From Candidatus Thermoplasmatota archaeon (GTDB lineage: Archaea; Thermoplasmatota; SW-10-69-26; JACQPN01; JAIVGT01), in the NCBI GenBank assembly GCA_035541015.1, contig DATLFM010000037.1, forward strand, positions 1-32,180: a stretch of 32,180 nucleotides of DNA, given 5' to 3'. Position numbers and translations under genes: made by a program. This document shows positions 1-8,404 of this stretch, piece after piece (positions within the stretch are counted from its first letter, which is position 1; every line of letters begins with the position of its first letter). The notes beneath the pieces were generated by a model, which had not been told where the DNA came from, made no database searches, and was given only the letters and a program-made list of their open reading frames with translations.

Positions 1-1
1 G

Positions 2-1534
2 CGCGGCGCTCGTGGAATCGCCAAGCGATTCCCCGGCGCCGACGGCCCCTCCGAGCCCGTCGGTGGCAAGCTCATCGTCGTGGACCCGCGCCCGATCCCG
101 CTTGCGCGCCTGGCGTGGCTCCATCTCCAGCCCAATCCGGGCACGGACGTCGCCTTGTACAACGGCATGCTGCGGGAGATCCTCGCGCGCGGCCTTGCGG
201 ACGTCGAGTTCGTCCGCGACCACGCGGAAGGGTTCGACGAGCTCCGCCGGGCCGTCGAGCCCTACGACCTCGCGCGCGTGGAGCGGATCACGGGCGTCCC
301 GCAGGAGAAGATCGTGCAGGCGGCCGTCGCGTACGGGTCCGCCCGGCGCGCGGCCATCTACTGGGGCATGGGCGTAAGCCAGCACACGACGGGCAGCGAC
401 AATTCCTTCTGCCTCATCAACCTCGCCCTCGTGACGGGAAACGTCGGCCGTCGCGGCACGGGACTGAACCCGCTTCGCGGCCAGAACAACGTGCAGGGCG
501 CAAGCGACATGGGCTCGATCCCCATGTACTACCCCGGCTACCAGCGCGCCGACGATCCGGCCGTGCGCCTCAAGTTCGGAGAGGCCTGGGGCGTGGGCGA
601 GGGCCCGCCGCGCGGCCTCACCGTGACGGAGATCCTGAAGGCGGCCGAGCGCAGGGAGATCCGCGGCCTCTACGTGATGGGCGAGAACCCGGTCCTCTCG
701 GACCCCGACATGAATCACGTCGACCGTTGCGTGGCGGCGTTGGACTTCCTCGCCGTCCAGGACATCTTCCTCACCGAGACGGCCGAGTACGCCGACGTCG
801 TGCTCCCCGCCGCGACCGGCCTCGAGAAGGAGGGCACGTACGCCAACACCGACCGTCACGTGCAGATGGGCCGCGCGGTGCTTGCGCCGCCTGGGGAAGC
901 GCGCGAGGACTGGCGCATCGTGCAGGACCTCGCGCAACGCATGGGCTATCCCATGGACTACCCAAACGTGGCCGCGATCCAGGAGGAGGTGCGCTCGCTC
1001 GTGCCCGACTACGCGGGCATCACGCACGGGCGGATCGCGCGCGAGAACGTGCAGTGGCCAGCGCGCTCCACGGACGAGCCCGGCATGGCCATCTACGAAT
1101 CGATCCCCCGCGGCAAGGGCCTGCTGCGACCCGCCGAGTGGCTTCCGGCCCGGGAGCTTCCCGACGCCGAGTTCCCGTACGTCCTCAACACCGGGCGCGT
1201 GCTCGAGCATTGGCACACGGGCACCATGACGCGCCGCGCGCGCGTGCTCGACGAGCTCTCGCCCGACCCCTTCGTGGAGATGAACGAGGACGACGCGCTG
1301 CGCGAGGGCCTTCGCGACGGCGAGCGCGTGCGCGTCGCAAGCCGCCGCGGATCCGTCGAGCTTCGGCTCAAGGCCACGCGGCGCATGCTGCGCAACACGG
1401 TTTTCATTCCGTTCCACTTTCGCGAGGCGGCCGCAAATCTCCTTACGATCGACGCGCTTGACCCCTACGCCAAAATTCCGGAGTTCAAGTTCTGCGCCGT
1501 GCGAATCGAACCGCTTGGGCCCCCGAAGACCTGA
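2..1534 (+). CDS. fdhA: Formate dehydrogenase alpha subunit, C-terminal part (molybdopterin oxidoreductase)
   Basis: This is the catalytic subunit of a formate dehydrogenase of the FdhF/FdhA type, which oxidises formate at a bis-molybdopterin-guanine-dinucleotide Mo or W centre. The gene runs off the left edge. About 510 residues are visible, and the N-terminal iron-sulfur motif and the Cys/Sec metal ligand are outside the window. Family blocks are plain: the segment VVDPRPIPLARLAWLHLQ with PGTDVAL, then GQNNVQGASDMG, GENPVLSDPDMNHV, VQDIFLTETAEYADVVLPAA, NTDRHVQ and, in the C-terminal cofactor-binding domain, the HWHTGTMTRRA segment. The QNNVQGASDMG block is typical of formate dehydrogenases and argues against NuoG or arsenite or nitrate reductases. 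mobA, which finishes the cofactor, lies 2.8 kb downstream. The exact electron acceptor cannot be told, because the partner subunits would be to the left. Confidence 0.93.
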   Translation, partial: RGARGIAKRFPGADGPSEPVGGKLIVVDPRPIPLARLAWLHLQPNPGTDVALYNGMLREILARGLADVEFVRDHAEGFDELRRAVEPYDLARVERITGVPQEKIVQAAVAYGSARRAAIYWGMGVSQHTTGSDNSFCLINLALVTGNVGRRGTGLNPLRGQNNVQGASDMGSIPMYYPGYQRADDPAVRLKFGEAWGVGEGPPRGLTVTEILKAAERREIRGLYVMGENPVLSDPDMNHVDRCVAALDFLAVQDIFLTETAEYADVVLPAATGLEKEGTYANTDRHVQMGRAVLAPPGEAREDWRIVQDLAQRMGYPMDYPNVAAIQEEVRSLVPDYAGITHGRIARENVQWPARSTDEPGMAIYESIPRGKGLLRPAEWLPARELPDAEFPYVLNTGRVLEHWHTGTMTRRARVLDELSPDPFVEMNEDDALREGLRDGERVRVASRRGSVELRLKATRRMLRNTVFIPFHFREAAANLLTIDALDPYAKIPEFKFCAVRIEPLGPPKT

Positions 1535-1626
1535 CGCCCGCCCCCCGCCGCTTTGCCGTCGGATTCGGGGAGAAACCCTACTCTTTCTTAACGGCCGCCC
1601 GCTTACCTGCCACGAGGCGGGACCCA

Positions 1627-3348
1627 GTGAGCCTGCGGCGGGCCGACGCGCGTTTCCTAACGCTCCTTGCAGCCGGCCTTGCGCTTGCGCCTTTGGCCGC
1701 GGCGCAGGATTGGCCGATGCTCCACGGGAACGCCGCCCACACGGGGTCCCACGGCCTCTCCGGCGGGGCCGATGGGGCCGTCCTCTGGAAGTTTCTCGCG
1801 GCCGACGCGATCGAAGCGTCGCCGGCGGTGGCCGACGGGAACGTGTTCGTCGGCGATCGGGCGGGGCGGCTTTACGCCGTGAATGCTTCAGGCTTTCCGG
1901 TTTGGAACCGCAGCCTGGGGACCTCCATCTCCTCCTCGGCGGCCGTCGTCGGCGGCGTCGTGTACGTCGGCTCGGCGCAGGCGGGCGGCGCGGGGCGGTT
2001 GCACGCGCTGCGCGCGGCGGACGGCGCCGACGTGTGGCCGCCGTTCTCGACGCCAAGGATCGTGCACGCCTCGCCGGCCGTCGCCGAGGGGCGCGTGTAC
2101 TTCGCGCACGAGGGGGGCGAGGTCGTCGCGCTCGACGCCGCGACGGGCACGCGCGTCTGGAACCGGACGCTCGGTGGCGACGTGTATTCGTCGCCGACCG
2201 TCGCGGAGGGCCTCCTGTACGTGGGCGCCTACGACCACGCCGTGTACGCCCTCAACGCTTCGACCGGCGCCGTCGCGTGGCAGCGTTCGACGGGCGGCCT
2301 CGTGGACTCCACGCCCGCCGTGTCCGGCGGCGTGGTCTACGTCGGCTCGTGGGACCACCGGCTGTACGCGTGGGACGCGCAGACGGGCGCGCCGCGCTGG
2401 AACGTGTCCACCGGCGGCGCGATCGTGTCCGATCCTTCGGTGGCCGGCGGCGTCGTGTACGTGGGTTCCGGCAGCACGAAGCTCCACGCGTACCGCGCAA
2501 GCGACGGCGTGGAGCGGTGGTCGTTCGAGACGGGGGGGCTCGTGGCGACGTCGGCGGCCGTCTCGGGCGACACGGTGTACTTCGGCTCGGTCGACGATTG
2601 GGTCTACGCGCTCAACGCGACCGACGGGCGCCTACGCTGGTCGCGCCAAACGGGCGGCGACGTGTGGTCCTCCCCGGCCGTGGTGGACGGCACCGTGTAC
2701 GTCGGATCCTACGACCGTTCCCTGTACGCGCTCGACGCCGGGCAGGGCCAGGCGCCCACGCCACCGTCGGCCGCGTTTTTCGTCACGAACCTTTCCGTCG
2801 CGCCGGCCGTTCCGCGATTCCCCGAAGCGGTCGTCGCCTCGGTGCGGGTCGCAAACCAGGGCGCCGCCGACGGGACGGCCGTCGTCCGGCTGCGCGTGAA
2901 CGGCGAGCCTCTCGACGAGCGCAACGTCACGTTGGGGCCGGGCGGCTCGCAGCTCCTTTCGTTTGCGCCCTGGAATCCTCCGGCCGCCGGCCAGTACCGG
3001 TTCGAGGCCGCGTTCGACGAAGAAGGCCAGCGGTTCGAGCAGTGGGTCACGGTGCATCCTCCAAGCGACGACGGAGGCGACGACGGGGATCCGGGTTCCG
3101 ACGACGGCTCGGACGACGGGTCCGGCGACGGAACCGGGAACGACTCCACGGGCGACGGGGCCGGCGGGGGGCAAGGGCAGGACCGGGATGGAAACGGCAA
3201 CACCGAAGGCGACGACGGATCGTCGGGCACTCGCGGGCGATTCCGCCCGCACGACCTTCCACCGGAGACCGTGGGGCTCCTCGTGGCCGTCGTTCCGGTC
3301 GCCCTCGTGGGCGCGGCGGCCGTGGCGATCCGCGCCTGGCGCCGCTAG
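1627..3348 (+). CDS. Secreted, membrane-anchored PQQ-type beta-propeller protein with CARDB domain
   Basis: This is a 573-residue surface protein. Residues 1-27 form a signal peptide ending at AAAQ. Residues of about 28-380 contain eight propeller blades of the PQQ-like type, each with a VYVGS..D..LYALNA.TG...W pattern. Residues of about 385-475 form a CARDB-like Ig-fold domain (VANQGAADGTAVVRLRVNG). A long Asp/Gly-rich linker follows, and a C-terminal hydrophobic helix ends in RAWRR. The architecture suggests an extracytoplasmic scaffold or binding protein tethered to the membrane. Such propellers often lack the PQQ cofactor, so no enzyme activity is claimed. The GTG start at 1627 sits directly before the signal peptide; a weak TATA-like stretch (ctttcttaac) lies near 1583-1592. 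Its stop codon interlocks with that of the convergent protease gene in a CTAG. Confidence 0.88.
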   Translation: MSLRRADARFLTLLAAGLALAPLAAAQDWPMLHGNAAHTGSHGLSGGADGAVLWKFLAADAIEASPAVADGNVFVGDRAGRLYAVNASGFPVWNRSLGTSISSSAAVVGGVVYVGSAQAGGAGRLHALRAADGADVWPPFSTPRIVHASPAVAEGRVYFAHEGGEVVALDAATGTRVWNRTLGGDVYSSPTVAEGLLYVGAYDHAVYALNASTGAVAWQRSTGGLVDSTPAVSGGVVYVGSWDHRLYAWDAQTGAPRWNVSTGGAIVSDPSVAGGVVYVGSGSTKLHAYRASDGVERWSFETGGLVATSAAVSGDTVYFGSVDDWVYALNATDGRLRWSRQTGGDVWSSPAVVDGTVYVGSYDRSLYALDAGQGQAPTPPSAAFFVTNLSVAPAVPRFPEAVVASVRVANQGAADGTAVVRLRVNGEPLDERNVTLGPGGSQLLSFAPWNPPAAGQYRFEAAFDEEGQRFEQWVTVHPPSDDGGDDGDPGSDDGSDDGSGDGTGNDSTGDGAGGGQGQDRDGNGNTEGDDGSSGTRGRFRPHDLPPETVGLLVAVVPVALVGAAAVAIRAWRR

Positions 3349-4256
3349 CGTCGCCGGCTCCACAGGACGGCCGCAAGCCCCGCTGCGGCGAGGAACTCGA
3401 GCCCCGCCAAGGGCACGCGCGCCGTCGGATCGTCCCGTGGCGCGTTCGAGGGCGCAAGCGGCTCCTCCGGCCCGGGCGGGGTGGCGGTAGGCGGGGTTTG
3501 GGGCCTTGGAGACCCGCCCGGACCGGGTGAGGGGGATTTCGACTCGCTGGAAGGGGGCGCGCGTAGGCTCTCCATCACGCGCACGGGGTCCTCGCCCGCC
3601 AGCACGAGCCGCGCGTGGAGGCCCGATTCCCGCGCCAGCGCAAGGCCCGCGTCCAGATGCGTGCCTCCGTTCGTGTTGCCGTCGCTTGCCGCGCGCAGCG
3701 TGACGAGGACGCCAAGCGCCAGGCCCGATTCGTGCACCACGGGGCTTCCCGAGTCGCCGGGGACGCCCTGTCCCTTGAAGTAGAAGTCCGAAGCGCCCTC
3801 GCGCCAGGAAGGGCCGATGCCCTTGCGCGGCTGCGTCGTCGAGAAGTCGCCGAAGAGGACGCCTTGCCCGAAGAATCGGACCTCGTCGAGCTTGTCGCCC
3901 GGCTCGCGGTACACGCCGGTGGGACCGCCCCACGCGCGGATCTCGGACCGCACGATCGCGTGGTGGGCAGGGTCGACGAGGATGAGCGCGAAGTCGCGTC
4001 CCTCGGGGCCGTTTGAGGAGAACGCGGCGACGCCAAGGCGCCCGACGCCCTCGACGCGCGCCTCCTGACCGAGCTCGATGCAGTGGCCCGCCGTCGCAAA
4101 GTAGATGCCTTCGGGGCCCGCGACGACAAACGCAAGCGTGCAGCGCGCGCTGCCGGCGATCACGCGATCGCCCGGCTGGACGGAGGCCGCCTCCGCAGCG
4201 GAGGGAAGCGCAAGAAGCGCCAGCGCGGCGGCAACGGCGATGGCTCGCCCCTTCAT
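3345..4256 (-). CDS. Secreted trypsin-like serine protease with C-terminal membrane anchor
   Basis: This is a 303-residue extracytoplasmic protease of the chymotrypsin (S1) fold. Residues 1-22 are a signal peptide ending near AEAA. The catalytic triad is visible: His58 in ATAGHC, Asp88 in RDFALI, and Ser169 in GVPGDSGSPVV. After the protease domain comes a Pro/Ser-rich linker (ESKSPSPGPGGSPRPQTPP and following) and a final hydrophobic helix with a WSRRR tail, so the enzyme is probably held on the cell surface. The open frame extends upstream to about 4676, but the ATG at 4256 begins the signal peptide and lies about 25 bases after a good TATA box, so the shorter start is chosen. The target is unknown. 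The neighbouring PQQ-propeller protein has the same type of membrane tail. Confidence 0.9.
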   Translation of the reverse strand: MKGRAIAVAAALALLALPSAAEAASVQPGDRVIAGSARCTLAFVVAGPEGIYFATAGHCIELGQEARVEGVGRLGVAAFSSNGPEGRDFALILVDPAHHAIVRSEIRAWGGPTGVYREPGDKLDEVRFFGQGVLFGDFSTTQPRKGIGPSWREGASDFYFKGQGVPGDSGSPVVHESGLALGVLVTLRAASDGNTNGGTHLDAGLALARESGLHARLVLAGEDPVRVMESLRAPPSSESKSPSPGPGGSPRPQTPPTATPPGPEEPLAPSNAPRDDPTARVPLAGLEFLAAAGLAAVLWSRRR

Positions 4257-4277
4257 GTCGTTTCCGTCCGTGCGACG

Positions 4278-4287
4278 GCTTAAGTAG
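4278..4287 (-). promoter_or_regulatory. Archaeal TATA box for the protease gene
   Basis: Read on the minus strand this is ctacttaagc, 22-31 bases upstream of the protease ATG. That spacing fits an archaeal promoter giving a nearly leaderless mRNA. It lies in the 124-base divergent gap shared with mobA. Confidence 0.55.
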
Positions 4288-4348
4288 ATTGTGGTCGAAC
4301 CGTTTCGTCGTACGCGTCCTTTCGCGCAGGGATCGTCGAAACCAAAAG

Positions 4349-4357
4349 GTATTATCC
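4349..4357 (+). promoter_or_regulatory. Archaeal TATA box for mobA
   Basis: The sequence gtattatcc lies 24-32 bases before the mobA ATG at 4381, the spacing expected for a leaderless archaeal transcript. It is separate from the TATA box of the divergent protease gene. Confidence 0.5.
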
Positions 4358-4380
4358 GGCGGGGCGCATCGAAGGGCGTC

Positions 4381-4971
4381 ATGCAGATCAGCGGGATCGT
4401 GCTGGCCGGCGGGAAGGGCACGCGCCTGCGCGCGGACAAGGCGTGGGCGGATCTCGGCGGCAAGCCGCTCGTGCTTCGGGTGATCGAGGCCATCCGACCG
4501 GTCGTCAACGAGATCGTCGTCGTGACCAACGAGCCCGAGAAGTACGCGAAGCTCGACGTCCGCACGGTTCGCGACACGATTCCGGGCGAGGGCCCGCTCA
4601 TCGGGCTGCAGTCCGGCCTGAAGGCGGTCCGCAATCCGTGGGCCTTCGTGGCCACGTGCGACATGCCCTTCCTCACTCCCGACTTCGTGTACTTCCTCCT
4701 GCGTCAGACCACGCGCTTTGACGCCGTCGTGCCGGGCGACCTGAAGACGCGCTACCCGCTCTCGGCCATGTACGCGAAGGCCTGCGTTCCGGCCATCGAG
4801 CACGAGATCGGACGGGGAAGGCGCGAGGTCGTGAGCTTCTTCGAGAACGTCCGCGTGCGCTGGATCCCGATCAACGTGCTGAAGAAGGTGGTCGACGTCG
4901 ACCGCGTCCTCTTCGACGTGGACACGCCCGAAGACCTGGAGAAGGCCAAGGGCATGCTCAAGTCGAGCTAG
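4381..4971 (+). CDS. mobA: Molybdenum cofactor guanylyltransferase
   Basis: MobA transfers GMP from GTP to molybdopterin to make the guanine-dinucleotide form used by formate dehydrogenases. This 196-residue protein has the NTP-transferase signature GIVLAGGKGTRLRADKA at residues 4-20, the sugar-nucleotide-like loop GEGPLIGLQSGL, and the metal-binding ATCDMPFL block (DMP at about residues 99-101). Its length matches the archaeal family. The ATG at 4381 is chosen because it directly precedes the N-terminal beta strand and follows a TATA box at proper spacing; the open frame runs 90 bases further upstream without support. The product very probably serves the formate dehydrogenase encoded at the left edge. 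Its 3' end overlaps the end of the convergent regulator gene by 14 bases. Confidence 0.88.
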   Translation: MQISGIVLAGGKGTRLRADKAWADLGGKPLVLRVIEAIRPVVNEIVVVTNEPEKYAKLDVRTVRDTIPGEGPLIGLQSGLKAVRNPWAFVATCDMPFLTPDFVYFLLRQTTRFDAVVPGDLKTRYPLSAMYAKACVPAIEHEIGRGRREVVSFFENVRVRWIPINVLKKVVDVDRVLFDVDTPEDLEKAKGMLKSS

Positions 4972-6334
4972 AGCCGTTCGACCCGCCAAGGAGGCCCGCG
5001 CGCCGCAGCCGCGTCGCATGGAAGGCCACGGTGCTTCGCGCGATGCCCGTCGCCGCCGACAGCTCGTCGAGGGTCGCGTGCGGGGACGCTCGCATCGCCG
5101 CGAACACCGCGCGCGCCCGTTCGGTGGCCAGGACCACGGCCGAACGCCGGTCGACCTCGTCCACGCTGCCGGTCACGAAGTAGCGCACCTGGCCGCCGAT
5201 CCGCTCGGCCGTGAGGAGGCGCGATTCGCAAAGGACGTGCAGATGGTGGAGCACCGTGCGGCGGTTCAGGTCCACGGCGCGCGCGATGCCGCCGGCCGTG
5301 ACCCCGGGGCGCTCCTTCACGAGCTCGTGGATCGTGCGGCGCGTCGACTGCGCGAGCGCGTCGTGCCCCTCGAGCTTGCGATAGAGCGCCCACGCGAGGA
5401 GAAGGAAGGCCGCGAGCAGGAACGCGATGGCCGGCAGCGCGGCCGGCGGGACGGTCGCGCGGCCCTCGGCCAAGGCTTGCGCCGCGGCCAACGGCGACGA
5501 TCGCGCGCCGGCCTCGACCGCAAGCGCGTGCCCGACGGCGATGCCCGCGCTTGGCGCCGGGCTCTCCCGCCTCGCAAGCGAGCGCGACACGTCGACCGCC
5601 TCCTCCCGCACGTCCGACCCGACCTGGAGGCTCGCCGCGGCGCCGCCCGGCACGCAGCCGCGCCGCGGTCCCTCGCCGTTCCGAGGGGCGGGAAGTTCGG
5701 CCACGGCGTCGCGCGCCGTCTGCTCGAGGAACACAAGCGCCGGCGACAGCAGGGAGCCAGCTTCCTCGGCCACGACGTCGGGAACGACCGGCCCGTCGAG
5801 CGTGCGGTGGGCGGCGCGGCAAACGTGCGAAGGCGCGCCCTCGAGCCACCGGAAGGCGACTCCGGACCAGAACAGCGCCCAGCCTTGCGTGCGCCCGGCC
5901 GACGACTCGGCGAAGGCGGGCGCGTCGCGGCGCGCGTACTGCGCAAGCGCATCTCGCGCGTGGCCGGGGTATTCGGTCGCAAGGCCGCCCGCCCACGCGG
6001 TGGCAGCGGCGCCCGCCGGCTCGCTCGCGGCTTGCGCGCGGGCGACGGGATCGCGGGAGGGCGAGGATCCGGCCGCGTCCCCGTCGGGGACGTCGGCCGG
6101 GAGATCCCCGCCGCCGGGGCCGCTTGCATGCACGCCAAGCGGCGGCGCGGAGGGAACGAGGTCCGGAAGGGGAGGTTCCGAGAGCGGGATTCGCTCCAAC
6201 GGGTCGAAGGAATCCCATGGATTTGCGAGAGCGCCTGGACTTGGCGCAAGCAAGAGCGGCAGCACTGCCGCGACGCCTCCAACCGACCTCCACGAACGCA
6301 AGGTTCCCCGGGGGCGCTTCGCATTCCGAATCAA
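4958..6334 (-). CDS. Membrane-anchored regulator: signal peptide, outer domain, one TM helix, two winged helices
   Basis: A 458-residue protein with an unusual layout. The N-terminus is a signal peptide (GVAAVLPLLLAPSPGALA). About 250 residues of Ala/Pro-rich extracytoplasmic sequence follow, with no family I recognise. A TM helix lies at about 297-318 (LPAIAFLLAAFLLLAWALYRKL). The cytoplasmic end has one winged-helix domain (about 325-390, with RRTVLHHLHVLCESRLLTAE and wing RIGGQVRYFV) and a second (about 400-450, with ARSTVAFHATRLRRAGLL). It is probably a one-component signal transducer that binds DNA while tethered to the membrane; signal and targets are unknown. Start is TTG at 6334. An in-frame TTG at 6301, just before the signal peptide, is a good alternative, since a TATA-like ccataaact sits near 6338-6346. 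A paralogue lies at 12782-14152. Confidence 0.8.
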   Translation of the reverse strand: MIRNAKRPRGTLRSWRSVGGVAAVLPLLLAPSPGALANPWDSFDPLERIPLSEPPLPDLVPSAPPLGVHASGPGGGDLPADVPDGDAAGSSPSRDPVARAQAASEPAGAAATAWAGGLATEYPGHARDALAQYARRDAPAFAESSAGRTQGWALFWSGVAFRWLEGAPSHVCRAAHRTLDGPVVPDVVAEEAGSLLSPALVFLEQTARDAVAELPAPRNGEGPRRGCVPGGAAASLQVGSDVREEAVDVSRSLARRESPAPSAGIAVGHALAVEAGARSSPLAAAQALAEGRATVPPAALPAIAFLLAAFLLLAWALYRKLEGHDALAQSTRRTIHELVKERPGVTAGGIARAVDLNRRTVLHHLHVLCESRLLTAERIGGQVRYFVTGSVDEVDRRSAVVLATERARAVFAAMRASPHATLDELSAATGIARSTVAFHATRLRRAGLLGGSNGSSST

Positions 6335-6431
6335 GAAGTTTATGGTTGGTCTCTACGCGTCATCCAACGGAGTGTGGAACCTGGAGTGACGGGAAAAACC
6401 ACCGGCAACAGTTCCTACTGTACGCACCACG

Positions 6432-6440
6432 GTTATAAGT
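6432..6440 (+). promoter_or_regulatory. TATA box for the mqn operon
   Basis: The sequence gttataagt is the best TATA box in the gap. It is only 10-18 bases from the ATG at 6450 but 28-36 bases from the in-frame ATG at 6468, which suggests translation really starts at 6468. Confidence 0.55.
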
Positions 6441-6449
6441 CGGGTCCCG

Positions 6450-7595
6450 ATGTCTGACGGTTTGACCATGCGGGCGAGCCTGGCCGAGGAACGGAGCGTC
6501 GCGTCCCTGCTGGAGCGGGCGCGGCGCGGCGAGCGCATCGAGCTCGACGACGGCGTCTTCCTCCTCGAGCACGCCGACCCGCTTGCCCTGGGCCTTGCCG
6601 CCGACCGCATCCGCCGCAAGCGCCACGGCAACGCGGTGTACTTCCGAAACGACCTCAACCTCAACCCGACGAACGTGTGCGTCGCAAGCTGCGGCTTCTG
6701 CTCCTTCTACCGCAAGGGCCACGAGCACGACGCGTACACGTTCACGATCGACGAGGTGAGAGCCAAGGCGGAGGCCGCGGTCTCTCGCGGCGTGCAGGAG
6801 TTCCACGTCGTAGGCGGCCTGCACCCGGACCTTCCGGTCGCCTATTACGAGGATTTTTTTAGGACCCTAAAACAAGCTTCGTCGAACTGCCACGTGCAGG
6901 GGCTCACGGCCGTCGAGGTGGACTACCTCGCGCGCCTGGAGAAGACGACCCTAGGCTCGGTGCTGACGAGGCTTCGCGCCGCCGGGCTCGATTCGCTGCC
7001 CGGCGGAGGCGCCGAGATCTTCGATCCCGCGGTCCGCAAGCGCATGATGGCGACGAAGATCGGCGCCGACCGCTGGCTTGCCGTGCACCGCGAGGCGCAC
7101 GCCCTTGGCATCCGCACGAACGCGACGATGCTCTACGGTCACGTCGAGGAGCTTCGCGACCGCGTCACGCACATGGACCTCCTTCGCCGCCACCAGGACG
7201 AGGAGCTCGCGCGCGGGACCGTCGGCTACCAGGCGTTCGTTCCGCTCGCCTACAATCCCGAGAACAACGAGCTCGAGAGGCGCCACGCGCTTCTTGGCAC
7301 GACGGGCCTCGACGACCTTCGCACGGTCGCGTTTGCCCGCATCTTCCTCGACAACTTCGACCACGTGAAGCTCCCCTGGGTGACCGTCGGCAAGGCGCTT
7401 GCCCAGACCGCGCTCTCGTTCGGCTGCGACGACGTGGGCGGCGCCGCGTTTGAGGAGCGCATCCTGCAGGCGGCCGGCGGGCGGACGTGGGAGTACGTTG
7501 GCGACAGCGACCTTCCGCGCGCGATCCGCCAGGCGGGCTTCTCGATCCGTTGGACAAGCGGCGTCTACGACCGCCAGTGGAGCGTGCCCGCCTGA
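6450..7595 (+). CDS. mqnE: Aminofutalosine synthase (radical SAM)
   Basis: MqnE joins the 3-enolpyruvylbenzoate made by MqnA to the adenosyl part of SAM, giving aminodeoxyfutalosine, an early step of the futalosine route to menaquinone. The 381-residue protein has the radical-SAM iron-sulfur motif CVASCGFC (Cys77, Cys81, Cys84). It also shows the MqnE-type blocks HVVGGLHPDLP, GLTAVEV, SLPGGGAEIFDPAVRKRM and GYQAFVPLAYNPENNELE. The GGLHPDLP block and lack of the 'EILVDRVR' block separate it from MqnC, its paralogue two genes downstream. It could be confused with CofH, but the flanking mqnA and mqnC settle the assignment. The listed ATG gives the longest protein; the in-frame ATG at 6468 is better placed relative to the TATA box. 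Its last 19 bases overlap mqnA. Confidence 0.93.
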   Translation: MSDGLTMRASLAEERSVASLLERARRGERIELDDGVFLLEHADPLALGLAADRIRRKRHGNAVYFRNDLNLNPTNVCVASCGFCSFYRKGHEHDAYTFTIDEVRAKAEAAVSRGVQEFHVVGGLHPDLPVAYYEDFFRTLKQASSNCHVQGLTAVEVDYLARLEKTTLGSVLTRLRAAGLDSLPGGGAEIFDPAVRKRMMATKIGADRWLAVHREAHALGIRTNATMLYGHVEELRDRVTHMDLLRRHQDEELARGTVGYQAFVPLAYNPENNELERRHALLGTTGLDDLRTVAFARIFLDNFDHVKLPWVTVGKALAQTALSFGCDDVGGAAFEERILQAAGGRTWEYVGDSDLPRAIRQAGFSIRWTSGVYDRQWSVPA

Positions 7596-8404
7596 GCGAG
7601 GCGCTGCGCGTGGGCGTCGTCGACTTCCTCAACTCGAAGCCCATCGTCCACGCGATCGAGACCGGGCGGATCCCGCTTCCCCCGGGCGTGGAGATCGTGC
7701 GCGCGGCGCCGGCCCGGCTCAACGCGATGCTGCGCGAGGGGCTTCTCGACGCAAGCTTCGTCTCCTCCATCGAGTTCGCCCGCTCGCACAGGGACCTCGC
7801 CCTCCTGCGCGGCTTGAGCATCAACTCGCGCGGATTCGTCGACAGCGTGGTCCTCTTCCACGCCGGCCTTCCGGCGCTCGCGGGCGGCACGATCGGCGTC
7901 ACCGGCCGCTCGGCCACGAGCGACGTGCTGCTGCGAATCCTGCTTGCGCGCCGGTACGGGGTCGAAGCCCGCCTGGAGAAGGGCGTGGCGGACCTCGCCC
8001 GCGTGGGGAACGACCTCGCGGGCGTGCTCCTCATCGGGGACGAAGCGCTCGCCGCCCGCGATCGGCGGCCGGAGCTCTTGCGCGAGGATCTCGGGCACGC
8101 CTGGCACGAGCTCACCGGGCTTCCCATGGTGTTTGCGGTCTTCGCGGCGCGGCGGGACGCGCTTGCCGCGCGCGGGCGGCTCCTTCGCCTGGCGCACCGC
8201 GCGATCCTCACCTCGCGCGACTGGGGCATGGAGAACCTCGACGCGATTGCGCCCTCCCGCGAGGCGCGCGCGTACTTCGACCGGCTGGACTTCCGGCTCG
8301 AGGGCGACATCCTCGACGGCCTTCGGGCGTTCTACGAGCACGCGTACAAGATCGGCGAGCTTCGGGAGCTTCCGCCGGCGGAGGCGTTGCGTGACGAGCG
8401 TTGA
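7577..8404 (+). CDS. mqnA: Chorismate dehydratase
   Basis: MqnA removes water from chorismate to form 3-[(1-carboxyvinyl)oxy]benzoate, the entry step of the futalosine menaquinone route. The protein has a periplasmic-binding-protein-like two-lobe fold. Visible family blocks are RVGVVDFLNSKPIVHAIE at the start, the APARLNAMLREGLLDASFVSS segment, GVTGRSATSDVLLRILL and LLIGDEAL, and LGHAWHELTGLPMVFAVFA near the middle. The length of 275 residues matches the family. The GTG at 7577 is chosen because it gives the usual short lead into the first strand. It overlaps mqnE by 19 bases, and the gene's end overlaps mqnC by 14, so the three are translated from one mRNA. A start at GTG 7610 is possible but would clip the first strand. 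Confidence 0.9.
   Translation: MERARLSEALRVGVVDFLNSKPIVHAIETGRIPLPPGVEIVRAAPARLNAMLREGLLDASFVSSIEFARSHRDLALLRGLSINSRGFVDSVVLFHAGLPALAGGTIGVTGRSATSDVLLRILLARRYGVEARLEKGVADLARVGNDLAGVLLIGDEALAARDRRPELLREDLGHAWHELTGLPMVFAVFAARRDALAARGRLLRLAHRAILTSRDWGMENLDAIAPSREARAYFDRLDFRLEGDILDGLRAFYEHAYKIGELRELPPAEALRDER

Noticed and set aside
2632-5019. Long minus-strand open frame of 795 codons
   Set aside because: It runs antisense through the PQQ gene, the protease in another frame and mobA; its sequence is Arg/Ala-rich low complexity, typical of shadows in GC-rich DNA.
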